Below, in pieces: positions 23,424 through 35,328 of a stretch of DNA of 64,000 nucleotides. This stretch comes from Diprion similis (Eukaryota; Arthropoda; Insecta; Hymenoptera; Diprionidae), in NCBI RefSeq assembly GCF_021155765.1, contig NC_060109.1, forward strand, positions 1,637,001-1,701,000, written 5' to 3'. Numbering within the stretch: position 1 is the stretch's first letter; the number at the start of each line of letters is the position of its first letter. Position numbers and translations under genes: made by a program. The notes under the pieces are model-generated. The model had not been told where the DNA came from. It did not search any database and was given only the letters and a program-made list of their open reading frames with translations.

Positions 23424-25399
23424 TCAGATAAAATCATAGTTTTTAACGATTTTCTGTGTCTGTTGATAATCCCAAGAGGATTTCCGACAACAAGATACAG
23501 AACGTAATAGAAGTCTATCAGCTTTTAGAACACAAATTTCACCGGCGAATGGTATGTGACGAGTCGAAGGAAGCAAAACATGTGTTTCCAAGGACGGAGC
23601 ACAAGAATCAAGACGTTTCGTTTTCATGTACGGCAAGTTTAGACGGAAAGACTCGGATCTGTGTTTGCTTATAGTAAAACATAGAAGTCTCAGTCTAGGC
23701 ATCCGTTTGTAAATGGTTGTAGTTGCCGCAGAAAGGACTCGGGCATCGCTTGTCACGAGAGATAACGTGAAGGTTTCATTGCTTAGGGAAGCAAAAATTT
23801 TATGAAGATGAACGGGCCTTGAAGTTGGCAAAATTTTGAGCTGTTTGACTGATGGATAATGATAAAGCCTGAAGTGAACGTTAAGGGACCTGAGTAGACG
23901 AGGATGATTCTTTCGTATCGATGTCCCCGTCCGTACAAACTGCATCACTCAAAGTATATAAATAGTCTTTGGGTTTTAGGCTCACATGCTAACATAAGTT
24001 TTCTACACAAGCGTCGGAGTTTGAATCAACACCGTCTTTGGCGGGGAAGAAAAGCCAGACTCGCGGGATATGTGTGGACGTCATTCGTCTAAGCGTAAGC
24101 AGAAACCTCGTGATTGTTGGCGCCATATTATTTTAGCATCCTACACGTATCACTGGCTGGATCTAAACCAGATTCTAAGACAGGAAAGTTTAGATTTCTG
24201 TGTCCAAAGAATGCGGGAGAGAATGTCGAAAGGGTTCGTCATTTTCAAGACTGAGAGCCGTAAGTCGAGGCCACCCAAGGTTCAACACCGCGGGTGATTA
24301 CAACATCGTTACTCATCTCTTAACAAACTACTATAGATAATAAACTGTACAATGCTTTACTGACAAACTTCCAGCCTTTCGGCTTGTATGCAGGGTAGGT
24401 ATAACTTACCAAACTGGCATGTCCATGTAGCTCCTTATGCTCATAGCAACATCATGCGGTTCTATTATTTCCACCACTATGAAAACAATTTACACTTCGG
24501 TCTAGAAAAGTACTAGTGCAGTACAGCTCGAGTCATTATAGACTGGTACAATTAACTCTCCCAAGCTGATTACGCGATCAGAGATAGTTTAGTAGAAACA
24601 AATGTAGCAGGGATTGATCTGAACTTGGCGTAAACATTGTCTAAACTATTTCGATCATCATATCTTGCAAAATGATCAGGGATGCTACCGTTTTCTGGAT
24701 GTTGATTCGGGTGATGTCAGAAGTGGCAATGAAAAATTTTAGTCAAATTGCTCTACAATGGGGTCGACTGAATATTCTATACACCATGTCACACTATATG
24801 AACTATGCATTCTTTTAATAACTCTATCCAAGATCGTTGAAACATTCCGTAAGTTTGTACTCTTCTGTCAATGATTCTGATTCGTGATTCTCGTCATTGG
24901 CTTGTTGTTAATTTCATGTCCCGATCTTTAGAAATTTTATATTGGGACCTTTCAGATGGTAAAATTCCAGATCTTCGGATTTATATTCGGCGATACCGAT
25001 CAGCTATATTTAAGCAAGTAGGGTTGAAGAATTTAACTTACTTTTTTACGAGTTGGTTTATACATACTCGCGAATTTCATTCTACGTAAGAAGTATTGTC
25101 ACATCAAAATTTTGGTTCGGAAATTTTTACGTTATTAGTGTGTTTCTATCTTCAATCAAGGGCTTCTTAACAGCCCTACTAATCAAAATCCAAGCCGTTG
25201 CAGTCGGTCATAGTTCTATATAATTCTATATATTATACGTCTGAGTTGTAGTTCTTGTTTTTCGATGGCCCCCCGGATTCTGAAGGGATTAAATACCAGA
25301 GCTGCAGATCAAGCGGAAACAAAAGAATATAGAAAACGTTTGTGTACCAGCACCCCACGGACTAGTAAAAATATTCGTTCCGTGGTGGTAGGGTTTTAG
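23424..25399 (+). other. Run of short plus-strand coding-like open frames
   Basis: Several short plus-strand frames in succession have protein-like composition: 23456-23674 (SVDNPKRISDNKIQNVIEVY), 24070-24297 (MRERMSKGFVIFKTES), a frame near 24397-24513 rich in Tyr/His (NIMRFYYFHHYENNLHFG), 24672-24818 (MSEVAMKNFSQIALQWG), 24871-25089 (see separate entry) and 25265-25399 (a 44-aa frame starting MAPRILKGLNTRAADQAE). A 174-codon minus-strand frame at 23424-23948 overlaps the first but has poorer composition. The frames are in different phases and I could not link them by convincing splice sites. They may be exons of one gene, a decayed foreign or viral-type insertion, or chance. Confidence 0.25.
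24871..25089 (+). CDS. 72-aa fragment with a loose cysteine-protease-like HW..WD pattern
   Basis: ATG to TAA frame. Near its start it reads RDSRHWLVVNFMSRSLEILY, followed by WDLSDGKIPDLRIYIRRYR. A His-Trp at the start of a beta-hairpin, followed about 17 residues later by an acidic residue on the next strand, is the arrangement seen around the catalytic His and Asp/Glu of Ulp1/adenain-type cysteine proteases. No catalytic Cys segment is visible in the rest of the frame. The resemblance is weak and the fragment is too short to prove homology. If real, it is a broken remnant. Confidence 0.2.
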   Translation: MILIRDSRHWLVVNFMSRSLEILYWDLSDGKIPDLRIYIRRYRSAIFKQVGLKNLTYFFTSWFIHTREFHST

Positions 25400-26962
25400 A
25401 CGGGGTAGCCGTGGTGGTGGTCCAATGCGGTGCTCCGTAACGCTATAACGTCGGTAAATCAGCATCATTAGGCAATTGGCCCCGCTAGCCGGGTCTCGTT
25501 GTGTTTCTTGTGCCCGCGCCGTCTTAAGATTTACGTCCCATGAAAATATGTATCACCGCGTGGGATTCCCCCTTCCAAACCTCAACTTCTGAGCTTTTCA
25601 TCATTGCCTTGGTTCACTCGATCGTGACGTTACACTTATGTAACTGGTCCCCGGTTCCACGCGTGCTCTTTTATGCTTTATAGCTTGACGATATGTATGA
25701 GGTTCAATTTTTGAGTCAATTGTTTCAATAATTTTCAACAATTCAATTTGGATAACAATGAAATGTTGATCCAAAGCGTATGTATCTTTGTTCAACTTTT
25801 GGGTTTATCGTTTAAAAATTAAAATGCAAACCATTGGATCTTAGGAACAAACTGTTCGCCCTCGACGTTCTGCGATTTTCACCCCCTTGGGATTGTATTT
25901 GAGGTAAAATGCTTTGATAGCTGTACCGTGGGCTAAACATAGTGACGTATACGTCATCGAGCCGAAACGTGTGAGGTCCGTAAGTATACTAATTGGTGCT
26001 TTCTAAAGAAATTAGTAAGCGACGTGGAAGTTTCAAATCATTCTTCTAACGATATGATTAGGGAGGGTTATAAGTCCACCGGTACTTAGACTGCAGAGGG
26101 CTAAGGAAAGGGGGATTTGTTTCCATGAGTGACTAATTAGTGGGTGTGCCACCGAGTGATGGGACTTTCATCTCGTCTCATCTCGTAATGCCTCGTTTAA
26201 AGATATATACTCTTCACTGCTCGATCGAAACGATCTATCCCGTACTTACGGTGCCGAATGAAATACGTCTTAATTGCAAGTTATACATCACGAGGAGAAA
26301 GAGGAGGAGATTAAGAAGGAGGAGAAGCCGTAGTAGTGGCTGCAGTTGGATTGCCCGCACGCGACGTACGGTCTCTGCATGTCGTTGATCGAGATATTGG
26401 AACAGGAACTGTGTTCACGAGGCCGAGATCTCCGCTCGCCACGAAGATCGCCAAGATTAACCTAGACGCATATCGGGTGTGGAGATCTTGGAAATTTGTT
26501 AGTCACCTCGGTGAATGATGAGTCAAGGTTAAGGGGTTGAATCACTCGGTAAGGAAGCCGGGGGATAAAAAGGAAGAGTCTGATGCATTTCCGAACTCAA
26601 AGGTATGGTAGGACTTCTGAAGCCGCCTCTATAAGAGGACTTCGTATCTATTTTTGAGCTCCGACTAGACTCCGACTGCAAATGTGTTCAGGGTAGTGGA
26701 CACGGACCAAAGAGAAACCGCGAAGACGTCTCGTATAAACATTGAGGGATGCCTGGGCGTCGAGACGCCTCTGTAACGCCTTCGTTCAAGAATAAAAAGA
26801 GATGCATTAAGTATATGGCTGTGTGTCGTATTCCTTCTCTGTCGCGTAATGTCGTTGCGAAAATGCTGAGAAAGATTATGATATGGTTGCGAAAAAGTGT
26901 TTGCTTCATCAACAAGACTTCAATCTTTTGGTGTGGTTATTGATACCGATATTGACTTTCAG
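25400..26962. other. Intergenic/intronic stretch with a purine-rich run
   Basis: A purine-rich, AGGAGA-like run at about 26291-26328 encodes only an arginine tract in one frame and is best seen as simple sequence. A frame at 26749-26943 (+) has no support beyond its length. Confidence 0.3.
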
Positions 26963-27060
26963 ACAGTTGGAAAGAAGTTGACACTTTATTCTTTGGAAGG
27001 ATGGAAGTTGAAAAGAAATTTGAATTGCTTCGTAATGAAGTTACACAATATGAATACAAA
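26963..27060 (+). CDS. Candidate internal exon, unidentified
   Basis: After the acceptor TTGACTTTCAG (ending 26962), 98 bp stay open in the frame starting with two bases and then SWKEVDTLFFGRMEVEKKFE. They end at a donor AAA|GTGAGA (27060/27061). The composition (charged, heptad-like) is plausible for coding sequence. No neighbouring exon could be linked. Confidence 0.22.
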
Positions 27061-28323
27061 GTGAGAAATTAACGAGCCCTGCAAGTCACGTTGAAGTGGC
27101 GCTACTGCATACAGCGATAATTATATCCACGTGAACAAATCACGTACTTTGGAATTCACCGTGATCAAGATGTCCGTGCACCAATCATTGATTGCATCCG
27201 AGATGCGAGTCACATTGACTAAACACTATAAGTACTAAGATAATAGGCCGGCACGAGTGGCATAAGTAAAACATATCGGGAGTATGAGGCTGGTAAGCTG
27301 CGCACGTACGCGTTCACTCAACTTTTAAAGGGATATAGGTATTGTTGAAACGAATAAGAGCCTTCTACGTCACTTTCAAATATACGAGCGACACGTTGTT
27401 TGAGGTCTTTTCTATTGTTAAGTGTTTTTCAGACTAAGGAAGCTACGAGAGAATGGCTTTTCACCTGAACAATCACAGTACTGGACTGAAAGCTTGAGTA
27501 AAGAGTTCAGTCGATTATCTTTTTTCAACCTGGATAATGTCGGAGTTTTGCAATGTGCGTTCTTCAGTCGTTAATTTTCCACTGCCGGTGAAGTTCGAGC
27601 GGTTAGTTAGAACACAAAAATGTTGTTCGTTTCTTCCTGTGTAGGTATTTCATCTTTCTGCCCTCTAAGAATCAGTCCGATGTTCTAATTGATCAAAGTA
27701 ATTGTATAATTGGCACATCCGTTTTTAAAATGATATGCTGAATCATTTTAAGTTAAAAGTATTTTAACAAGATAGTATACAGTGCCAGTAAGATGCTTCA
27801 TTTCTTTGTTTTGTTGTTTTATAGACACGTAATCACTGTATTCCATACGTTGGAATGGAACTTTTCAATTTTTGACACAAAACTTAAAAAACAGCCATCA
27901 CTTTATCAATTCAACACTCCATCACATCATCAACAAGGTTACACTTTAAACCTTCAGCCGGTTTCAGAAGACTTCGTAGATGTTATGTCACGACACAAGA
28001 CAATTGTAATCTCCATGCTGTTCCATGACTTTTTCATAACCTCCACAGAGATTCTTTGATCGAGTATATTTTCTCTGGCCTCCAAGAATCTTGTGAACTA
28101 ATTATTTAATCTCACTCACCATGACAAATGTGATACCAACGTCATTCAGACCTGAATCAAAAAGTAGCTTGGCATTCTATCTACAAATAATACATTGCAA
28201 TGGAAGGGTTATAAGACGACACAATAACTGTCATATAATGTGTTACAATGGGAAAATATCTGCGATGTCGTCTTGCACTTTCTGCTCAAAGAAGACAAAC
28301 TGTCAAGCACCAGCTTCTGACCA
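27061..28323. other. Non-coding stretch with one plus-strand frame
   Basis: The frame at 27793-28059 (+) has a plausible second half (SHHQQGYTLNLQPVSEDFVD) but no splice support. The frame at 28121-28327 is even less convincing. Otherwise AT-rich. Confidence 0.25.
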
Positions 28324-28473
28324 ATGAGTAAATTGACCATGGCGATGAGATTTGCGATCGGGATGAAAGCGCGCGATACTCTCATTCCTGAAGTTCACCG
28401 CTTCGATGCCGTCGGCCTGGCTGTGAGGGAATTCCTCGACAGGAGCATCAGCGGCGGCAGCCTGAGCAAGTAG
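28324..28473 (+). CDS. Short GC-rich open frame of unusual composition (49 aa)
   Basis: ATG at 28324 (a second in-frame ATG at 28339) to TAG at 28471-28473. It contains MKARDTLIPEVHRFDAVGLA and FLDRSISGGSLSK, and many codons end in G or C (for example AAA-GCG-CGC, GAT-GCC-GTC-GGC-CTG). The composition differs sharply from the AT-rich flanks and resembles a bacterial-type or highly expressed coding sequence. It continues into a GC-rich tract (28474-28834) with open frames on the minus strand. There is no recognised family, no donor or acceptor at the edges, and no obvious promoter. Confidence 0.25.
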   Translation: MSKLTMAMRFAIGMKARDTLIPEVHRFDAVGLAVREFLDRSISGGSLSK

Positions 28474-28834
28474 AGGCGACGATGCTCACCGCCGGGTCCT
28501 AGAAATCATCTCTGAAGAGAAGCGCCACGCCCCCTCGTTGCTGGGGCCTTGAGTCCCCCTCCTGCAAACCGGCGATAATATCTTGGCAAATACGTCGGCT
28601 GGAACCCTTTAGCTTTGCTCGTTTCGCCGCCTGCACGCAATGCCCTAAAATTAAACAGCCCTCGGCGCCGAAGGCTTTGGCATAGCGTCGTTTCAGCTGG
28701 ACCTCGGAGAGTCGCTTTCGGTCCCAATCGGGCCCCGAACTCCTGTCTCTCTTTATTCTCACGTGCGGTAATTGGAATTTGTTCACGATGCACGTCGAAC
28801 GATTAAACGTCGACGCCAGTTTCTGCTCACACAC
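28474..28834. other. GC-rich tract adjoining the short frame
   Basis: Part of the same compositional island. The minus-strand frame 28834-28499 reads plausibly in its middle (RRYAKAFGAEGCLILGHC, then AAKRAKLKGSSRRICQDI) but overlaps a second long frame on the same strand, so it is not reliable. Confidence 0.25.
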
Positions 28835-31800
28835 CCTACTTGACAGGGTCTTTCAATATTTCATCTCACGCCTTGCGTTAAATTTATGTTGAGTCACAGG
28901 CATGCGGATATCTGCGAACTTTAAAGGTCGAGGTATTACTTTGAGAATGTTGTGTGCTTATTAAAGATAAGCGTTGTCATCTCTCTTCTATGTTACAGAA
29001 CAGTTGGTTTATGTAATACAGAAATGTAAATTTAAGTCATATAGATATTAGAGGCCTGCAGATTAACAGAACGCGTGAGAATTAAAAAAGTAGTATTATT
29101 TTGAGAAACAAATATACAAAACTGACTCCAATTATTATTTCAGAGGGAATACTTGTAAAATTAAATTTGGAAAAACTTAATGAAATCTTAAAGCCTTGAC
29201 AAATGTTTACTTAAAAAAATTTCGGGATCGGATTACTTTGAAAGAACGAAGATAAGATAACGTTGCAGAAAAGAAAAGGGCTGATCGAATAAAAAAGATA
29301 TCTGTCACAAGTCATAAAATTCTTTGAAAAATTCACCTCGATGTTTTTGAGAAAACTCTGTAAAGATTGGTAAAGGAAATCTTATCCACAGTAGTAACAA
29401 TTTTATCCAGAAAGCACATAAATATGTATATAATTTTGAAATTTTGTATTTTTTTTTTTTTTTTGATATTAAATGAGTTAGTTTTATATATTTTTTGAAA
29501 ATTTTAATGTTCATTGCCTATTTGATCTTTGGATTTTTTATTACTCCAACGGATCAAAAGTAGATCTGTAACTATAAAATGGCTTATGATACGGGAAAAG
29601 CAGTTCCTGCTCCGACTTGTTTATAAAACTTTAATTTATTTCTTTTTTTTTCAGATATTAAACGCTCCTTATTAATAAAGATCTGATGTTATATGTACAT
29701 GCAATGCACTTGCGTAATTATGGTGGCGCCGCCACTTGGCAGGCACTCGTTTGCCAGTTAAGTCGTTAATCCAGACTTTGCATTCTATTTTTATGGAAAA
29801 TAGTAGATTGGCAGCTATTCGAAACCCCGAGAAAAGCATGCTGTGCACAGATCAAACGGCACGCACGATTTCTTACACCTGCCGTAAATACATTATACCT
29901 AGGTATATATATATATAAGATACATTTAATGTACACGAATGTATATGCGGGAATTTGATACTCACGATATATAAGAATTGGTTCGTAAATATGCTCAATT
30001 ATAAAGAAAAAAAGATATTGATGACGAAAATTTGTAATTTAAATCAAAAGACAAAAATTTTGCTAATGGTGAAATTGTAGGAAATAGTTTTCTGAATAAA
30101 ACGAGCCATAGTTGATCGAAATCAAACAAATTTTTAACCAATTGGACGGGATTTTTAATCAAGAGTTGATATCTAAGCTTTTGTTTACAATTTTTAAAAA
30201 GGTTTTCATAGCTTATGAAGATGATAATTTTTATGAATAAATAAATAAAAAGTATCGATTTTTGGACAACCAATCTGTTCGACATAACGATCCGCGTTTA
30301 TCGTCCTACGTATTTATTTATTTAAAACCGAGAAGCACGGATAAGATTTTAACATTTATCGAATCTTGATAACGTTTCATCTACGCCGCTAGCCTTGGCG
30401 GTAAATCATCGATATTATGAGCCTTGTTAGGTAGGTAAAACGCGTACTTCCTGGAGTACGTAGATTTTATAATTCTTGGCGATGAGGAGGCGAGCAGAAG
30501 ACGACTGAGAGAAAAGCTGTGATCATTTGCTGCGTGAGTGAGAAAGAGATAGAAACTTGGATCGAAACACCGATGAGATCGATACTTAACCTATATAATT
30601 AATATAAACACAGAAAATACGGTATGATTAAAATTGTTTATAAAAAATCCGAGTCGTTACTCCTGTGAATTTATTCTTCCTGCCTCCTAAAAAATATGAA
30701 ATACATATATATATATATATATATCCCATGAAAGCTTCTCTATGAAAAAATAATACCCAAACCAAGCGGTGATTTTACGACGGACATTAAAAAAAGCCAT
30801 TCCAAGTCGCTTGTTTTTCATATTTTTTCATTTCCTGACGATAGTTTTCGCCTCGCAGCAGACGAACGTTCGTTACGTTGGAGCTGCACAAGGATTGCGT
30901 CAATGGAAGATGGAGATGCCTGCAGAATGTATAAATATCTGGTCACCATTCAATGTGCCATGTAGAATTCTCGGGGTTCCAGCTGGGAATACCGATTCTA
31001 AAACCATTGCTGACCCAACAATGCTATTGTCGCGCCCAGACTAGTATTGAGGAAAATTTCTGAACAGCTTAGCGTCTGCTTGGTAACGAAAAATTTTAGG
31101 ACGAGTTATACGTTCAAATTGCGGGACGATTTCACAATGAAAAGAAGACACCGTTGGAATATTGATATCATTTTTTGTTGATTGTTTTCAATAGACGGCG
31201 AAGTTCATCGCGTACTTAATCCTCACGCTTCAAACTGGGGTCAAAATTACCCCACGGTATGATTACCGTAAATTCCATATGAAAAATATCCAAAATGACT
31301 TGATATGATCTAAGATAAACGATGAAATATCGCAAAAATCGTTAGTTCATTGTTTTTTTGTAAATTCAACTTGATTCAATCAATTAAATACCTTTTTTGT
31401 ATTCTGCAGTATCTCCATATTTTTTTTTCTTAAGTATTTCTGTCTTGAAAGTTACCCGGTTTCAGCTTAAAATATTGAAAATTTAGTTAGTTAACATTTT
31501 TTGAGTCGAATCATCCATTTTCCGGTACTTTTTTGGTTCATTAATTTTTTCCTTCATATTCAAAATTTGATTTTGCTCAAGGTAATGGATTTGACCACTG
31601 AAATTCACTTTGTTTATTGCTCAAAATTGAATTTATAAAATTGAAAACCACGTACCGAGTGAAAGATGAATTTAAAAATATTTTCGAAGCTAAATAAATC
31701 GATAACAGTGAGGAAAAAAATTATTTTATGTAGGTAACGATGCTAAGTGATAGTTTAATAAATATAATCCGTGTCGTGTGTCGATATAAATTACTAAGTA

Positions 31801-32350
31801 TCCATGAATTTATTTAGCATATATTATTATCTGTTTGTCAAGGGAACAATACACGGTTTAGTTAGTAATCGTTAACGAATGAAGTATAATATACACGTAT
31901 ATACATATATTGTGTTGGTTATTTTCTGTAATAAACGTGTTAGCTACGTTTACAAAATTTTTTTATTACACCTTACTAAAGACATTCTTATACTAAATGG
32001 TGATAACCAAACCCTTTTCTCGGTCTATTGGAGCGTGAATTTGAATCTCCAACTCAACCATGTATTCAACCGCGAGGGCTAACCGTTTTTCTCAAATACT
32101 TGAATGACTTTTTCAGTTCCAGCAGTTAAGATACACGCTGGGATTGACATAACAATTTCTGTCCTATCGCTGTTCAAACGTCAAGATTCTTTACTGCCCG
32201 CTTTTGAGGAGGAAACCTTGCAGTGGAAGTGGCGTTCGTATCTGGCTGAATCCTCGGAAAAGGTTATAAAATACATTTATTTTTGCGAAATTCATTTTTA
32301 CATACCGATTCAAACAACTGCTGAAGATGAGTAAAACTAAACGAATCTTA
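28835..32350. other. AT-rich stretch without a supported gene
   Basis: It contains a long poly(T) run near 29448-29464, a TA microsatellite at 30705-30724 and scattered short frames. A plus-strand frame at 30769-31044 and another at 32104-32334 look partly protein-like, but I found no splice sites or homology to support them. Confidence 0.3.
30705..30724. repeat. TA microsatellite
   Basis: Uninterrupted alternating T and A over about 20 bp. Confidence 0.85.
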
Positions 32351-32750
32351 GAATAGCTATTCATGTGGCATGCCCGTAAGCCGCCTGTTTTTTTTTTTGG
32401 CAAGGATAAAGATTTCAGGACGAGCTGAAGGCGAGCCGGAAGCGAGCCGGAAGCGAGTCGGAAGCGAGTACTGAAATTATCCGAGCGAAAAAACGGTTTA
32501 CGGGCATGCCAGATACAATATTTTTTACGGTATGGACATTGAAAAGCAAAACGAAGAGTGAGGTTATGTCGCGATCTGTTCGACGAAGCTACTTTATTTG
32601 GCAGTTTGAGATGCGCACTTCGAACTGCGCATCAAAACTGCGGAATAAAGACTTTATTCCGCAACTTTGTTCGCTGCCGTATAAATCGTCACTTTACGGA
32701 ACGAAAACTGCGACAAAAAGTGGACTTTTCAATGCCCATGCCGTAAAAAG
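32351..32750 (+). repeat. Nested-palindrome interspersed element, copy 1
   Basis: One of three ~385-400-bp copies (the others at 43069-43453 and 61746-62130, both inverted). It begins AATAGCTATT and has two hairpin modules. The first is bounded by GGCATGCCCGTAA (32367-) and TTTACGGGCATGCC (to 32510), with a tandem AGCGAGCCGGA-type run between (about 32427-32469). The second is bounded by TTTTTACGGTATGG (32522-) and CCATGCCGTAAAAA (to 32749), with an inner hairpin TGCGGAATAAAG/CTTTATTCCGCA (32639-32663). Open frames of 62 and 94 codons overlap in different phases. Probably a non-autonomous foldback transposon. Confidence 0.85.
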
Positions 32751-33535
32751 TATATTTTCCGAATTACCTCACATCGGTGTCCTTGAATAGTTAGTTGCTA
32801 TATTATACTGTCGATGGAAATGCCCGGATAGGTTAAAAGAGAATAAACAAAAATTCCCTCAATCTGTTTACCTTTAATGTGGTAACTTTTATGAGTGTGA
32901 TCCGTTTTTAAGCGTGACGACGTGTTAATCTGAGGATAATTCCGAGTATCAATCGTGATAATAAAACGCGTAAACAAGGGCGTGGGTGAATTTGCATCTC
33001 TAAGACGCAACCGCGTACGTGCGCCTATATGGACTAATTCGCGTGTAAATATTTGCCCGACCTGTTCGAAACAACGTTGCTGGTGAATCGGACTGCAGAG
33101 ATGTGTCCGGCTTTGTACCTTTACCCAACGACCGAGTTCAACAAATTCTATATTCCGCATGTAAACATACGTGCAGTGTTTTTCTGGGGTCAGCATTACG
33201 GTACGCTTGCCTTTTTGTCAAGTTGCACTTCGACGTATCGACAATTTTCACTTCATCCCTAGTCTTGATGCTTCGTCATTTCCACTGCAGTCGAGCGCTG
33301 CAGAATTGCTTTTGTATTTCGATCAACAAGTGTAGATTCATTGGTTTCTGACTTTCTTTATTTCTGTGTCAAATGAAAATTCATTGGAAATGCTTTTGTT
33401 CAGAATTGCGTATAGAAAGGAGCTGTTAAGCTGTTTTTCGCATTTCAGATACGTGGAATTGACTCGAATTTTGAGATTCAGGTTTTTGTGGCGAATAATA
33501 TAGAATTTTAACTATCTTTCAAAAAAATTTTTATC
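32751..33535. other. Mixed-frame stretch, no supported gene
   Basis: Frames are open in three phases here (32798-33196 -, 33053-33262 +, 33103-33351 +), so open length is uninformative. No splice-defined exon was chosen. Confidence 0.25.
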
Positions 33536-33883
33536 GCAGAATATTACAAAATGGCAGATGTTATAATGGGGTGAAAAATGTTTGTGTGTGTTTTTTTTTT
33601 TACTGTTTAGCGAGCTTTTTGAAGTCCAGTTGTCCTTTTGATAGAACTTATTTAAGGGACACTAGTTTAGTAAAAAAACTTGCGAAAAACTGCACTTCAA
33701 CTTTAATTTTTTTGTGATACCAACAGGATTGTAATTCGGACCATAGCTATACCGAAATATTTCAGTAATCTTTTCGGATTTTCTATTCGAGGCAACTGGA
33801 ACTTAAAAAATTACGTCAAACGGCGAAAAACACAGTTTTTACGTTATTATGCTTACAACCGCCATTTTGTAATATTTTGCAAT
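33536..33883. mobile_element. ~350-bp foldback/MITE-like element
   Basis: The left end AATATTACAAAATGGCAG.TGTTATAATG is matched in inverted orientation by CGTTATTATGCTTACAACCG and CCATTTTGTAATATT at the right. Outer arms of about 30 bp are clear and the inner part is fuzzier. No coding capacity. Confidence 0.6.
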
Positions 33884-34962
33884 GGGAATTCTTCAGAAGA
33901 TACTTTAAATTTTACATTACTAACCACCAAAAACCGTATGCCAAGATTGTTAATAGATTTTTAGAAAAAAATGTTGAAAATGAGGTGAAAAAACAATCGC
34001 TGACACTAGAATCCCCTCCAAAGGACCAACCACGATGACTATATTTCAATTCTTCGTCGTTGAGAGTGACTGCATCGATGAATTGATGATTAGACAGTGA
34101 TTTAGAAATGAAATTGAAATAATCTTCTCGCAGATAGAAAATGGTAGGGACAGTTCTTCACTCGTTCACTCTGCATCCTTGTTTCAAATGTAACGTACAA
34201 ATCTTAGATTGTCTTCTCCAAAAGTCCAGGTTATATTTGATATGGACTTCTGCGCGAATGCACAGTAGAAATAATGCTCAGCCTGGTTTATGGCTTTCAA
34301 ACTGAACTCACTTTTTCAAGGATTTGATTGTCATCGTTAAGGTTTTTCCCTAAAGCTGTGACGACTTAGTGCAGGTAACGTCATGCGAGTAAATATGTAT
34401 ATATATATAACACTAAACACTTCAACAACAACCTCTCAATTGCCTTCTCAGAATTAAACCAGACACTTGGCGTCTGCAGTCCAGACGAATGGTTCATCAC
34501 TTCCTTATGTTCCGTGTCAGTTACATTTTTCAAAACTATACATCGATACTCGCAGAAACGACAAAAATGTTTTTTGAAAACTCCTCATTCTCAATTGATT
34601 GATCACTTTGTACCAAAGTGAGTACTAAATGACCGGGAAAGACGAAAACATAACGAAGAAAAAGAACCTTCAAAATACAGTGGTAGCCAAGGTATAGGGC
34701 ATTCCAAGCAGAGCCTAATCCTGCAATTACAAGCTAGAATTTTCATCGACATATTGGCTCGATGGAGGTTGTTTACTGATCAACACTGTGCGCCAATTTG
34801 CGTTCAGGCATGTGGCTGGTAATTGGAAACCCTTTCACACAGCGAACTTGATCCTTCTGGTGTAGTTTATCACGATCATATCCTATCGTCCTCAGCGCTG
34901 AACCTGTTGCTCAAAATCTCAACAAGCAAACAACCGTCTCGAAGCATTCGCGTTGTACTCAC
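33884..34962. other. AT-rich stretch without a supported gene
   Basis: No recognisable feature apart from short T/A runs (e.g. near 34397-34409). Confidence 0.3.
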
Positions 34963-35070
34963 CCATGTGAACAGGCATTTGTGACAGAAGATAAGAGCGT
35001 CGCGTCCAAATCCGGAGATGTGGAAAATTGAGTTACCGTTTTCGGCTGGTGAATTATTAATCTCAAGCAT
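34963..35070 (-). CDS. Candidate first exon, unidentified
   Basis: The ATG at 35070 (minus) begins 36 codons (MLEINNSPAENGNSIFHISG, then FGRDALIFCHKCLFTW) that end exactly at a strong donor TGG|GTGAGT (34963/34962), phase 0. The C-x2-C near the end is the only motif. The next exon, further left, was not found. It lies downstream of the terminal-exon candidate at 35329-35690, so it would belong to a different gene or transcript. Confidence 0.3.
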
Positions 35071-35328
35071 ACGTTTCTGCTTACGGTGGTCATCACATCA
35101 ATTCTGTCATCCGAAGTTTGAAAACTGATGTATCGGAGTTATACAAAGACTCTACCAACGATTTGAGATTGGATTTTCATGTTTGAATATGTTTTATTTG
35201 ATGAAAAAATGTTTTACATCAAAGTGAAGAAGAATTCGTACGCGACGTGAGAACTCGCGAGCGATACGGAATGACGGCAAGTGAGATTAAAGGGGTCGTT
35301 TCAAGTCCCGTTTCAATGTTGTGTAAGA

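Noticed and set aside
23424..23948. The longest minus-strand frame in this region (174 codons)
   Set aside because: It is Ser/Arg/Leu-rich without recognisable motifs, has no splice or promoter support, and the opposite strand reads more like protein over part of it.
26140..26388. Arginine-rich DNA-packaging-type small protein
   Set aside because: The Arg run comes from a purine-rich AGGAGA-like simple repeat; nothing else in the frame supports a protein.
32558..32746. 62-codon frame seen three times in the window as a conserved gene
   Set aside because: It lies inside the repeated nested-palindrome element, so its conservation follows from recent copying of DNA; another phase is open too.
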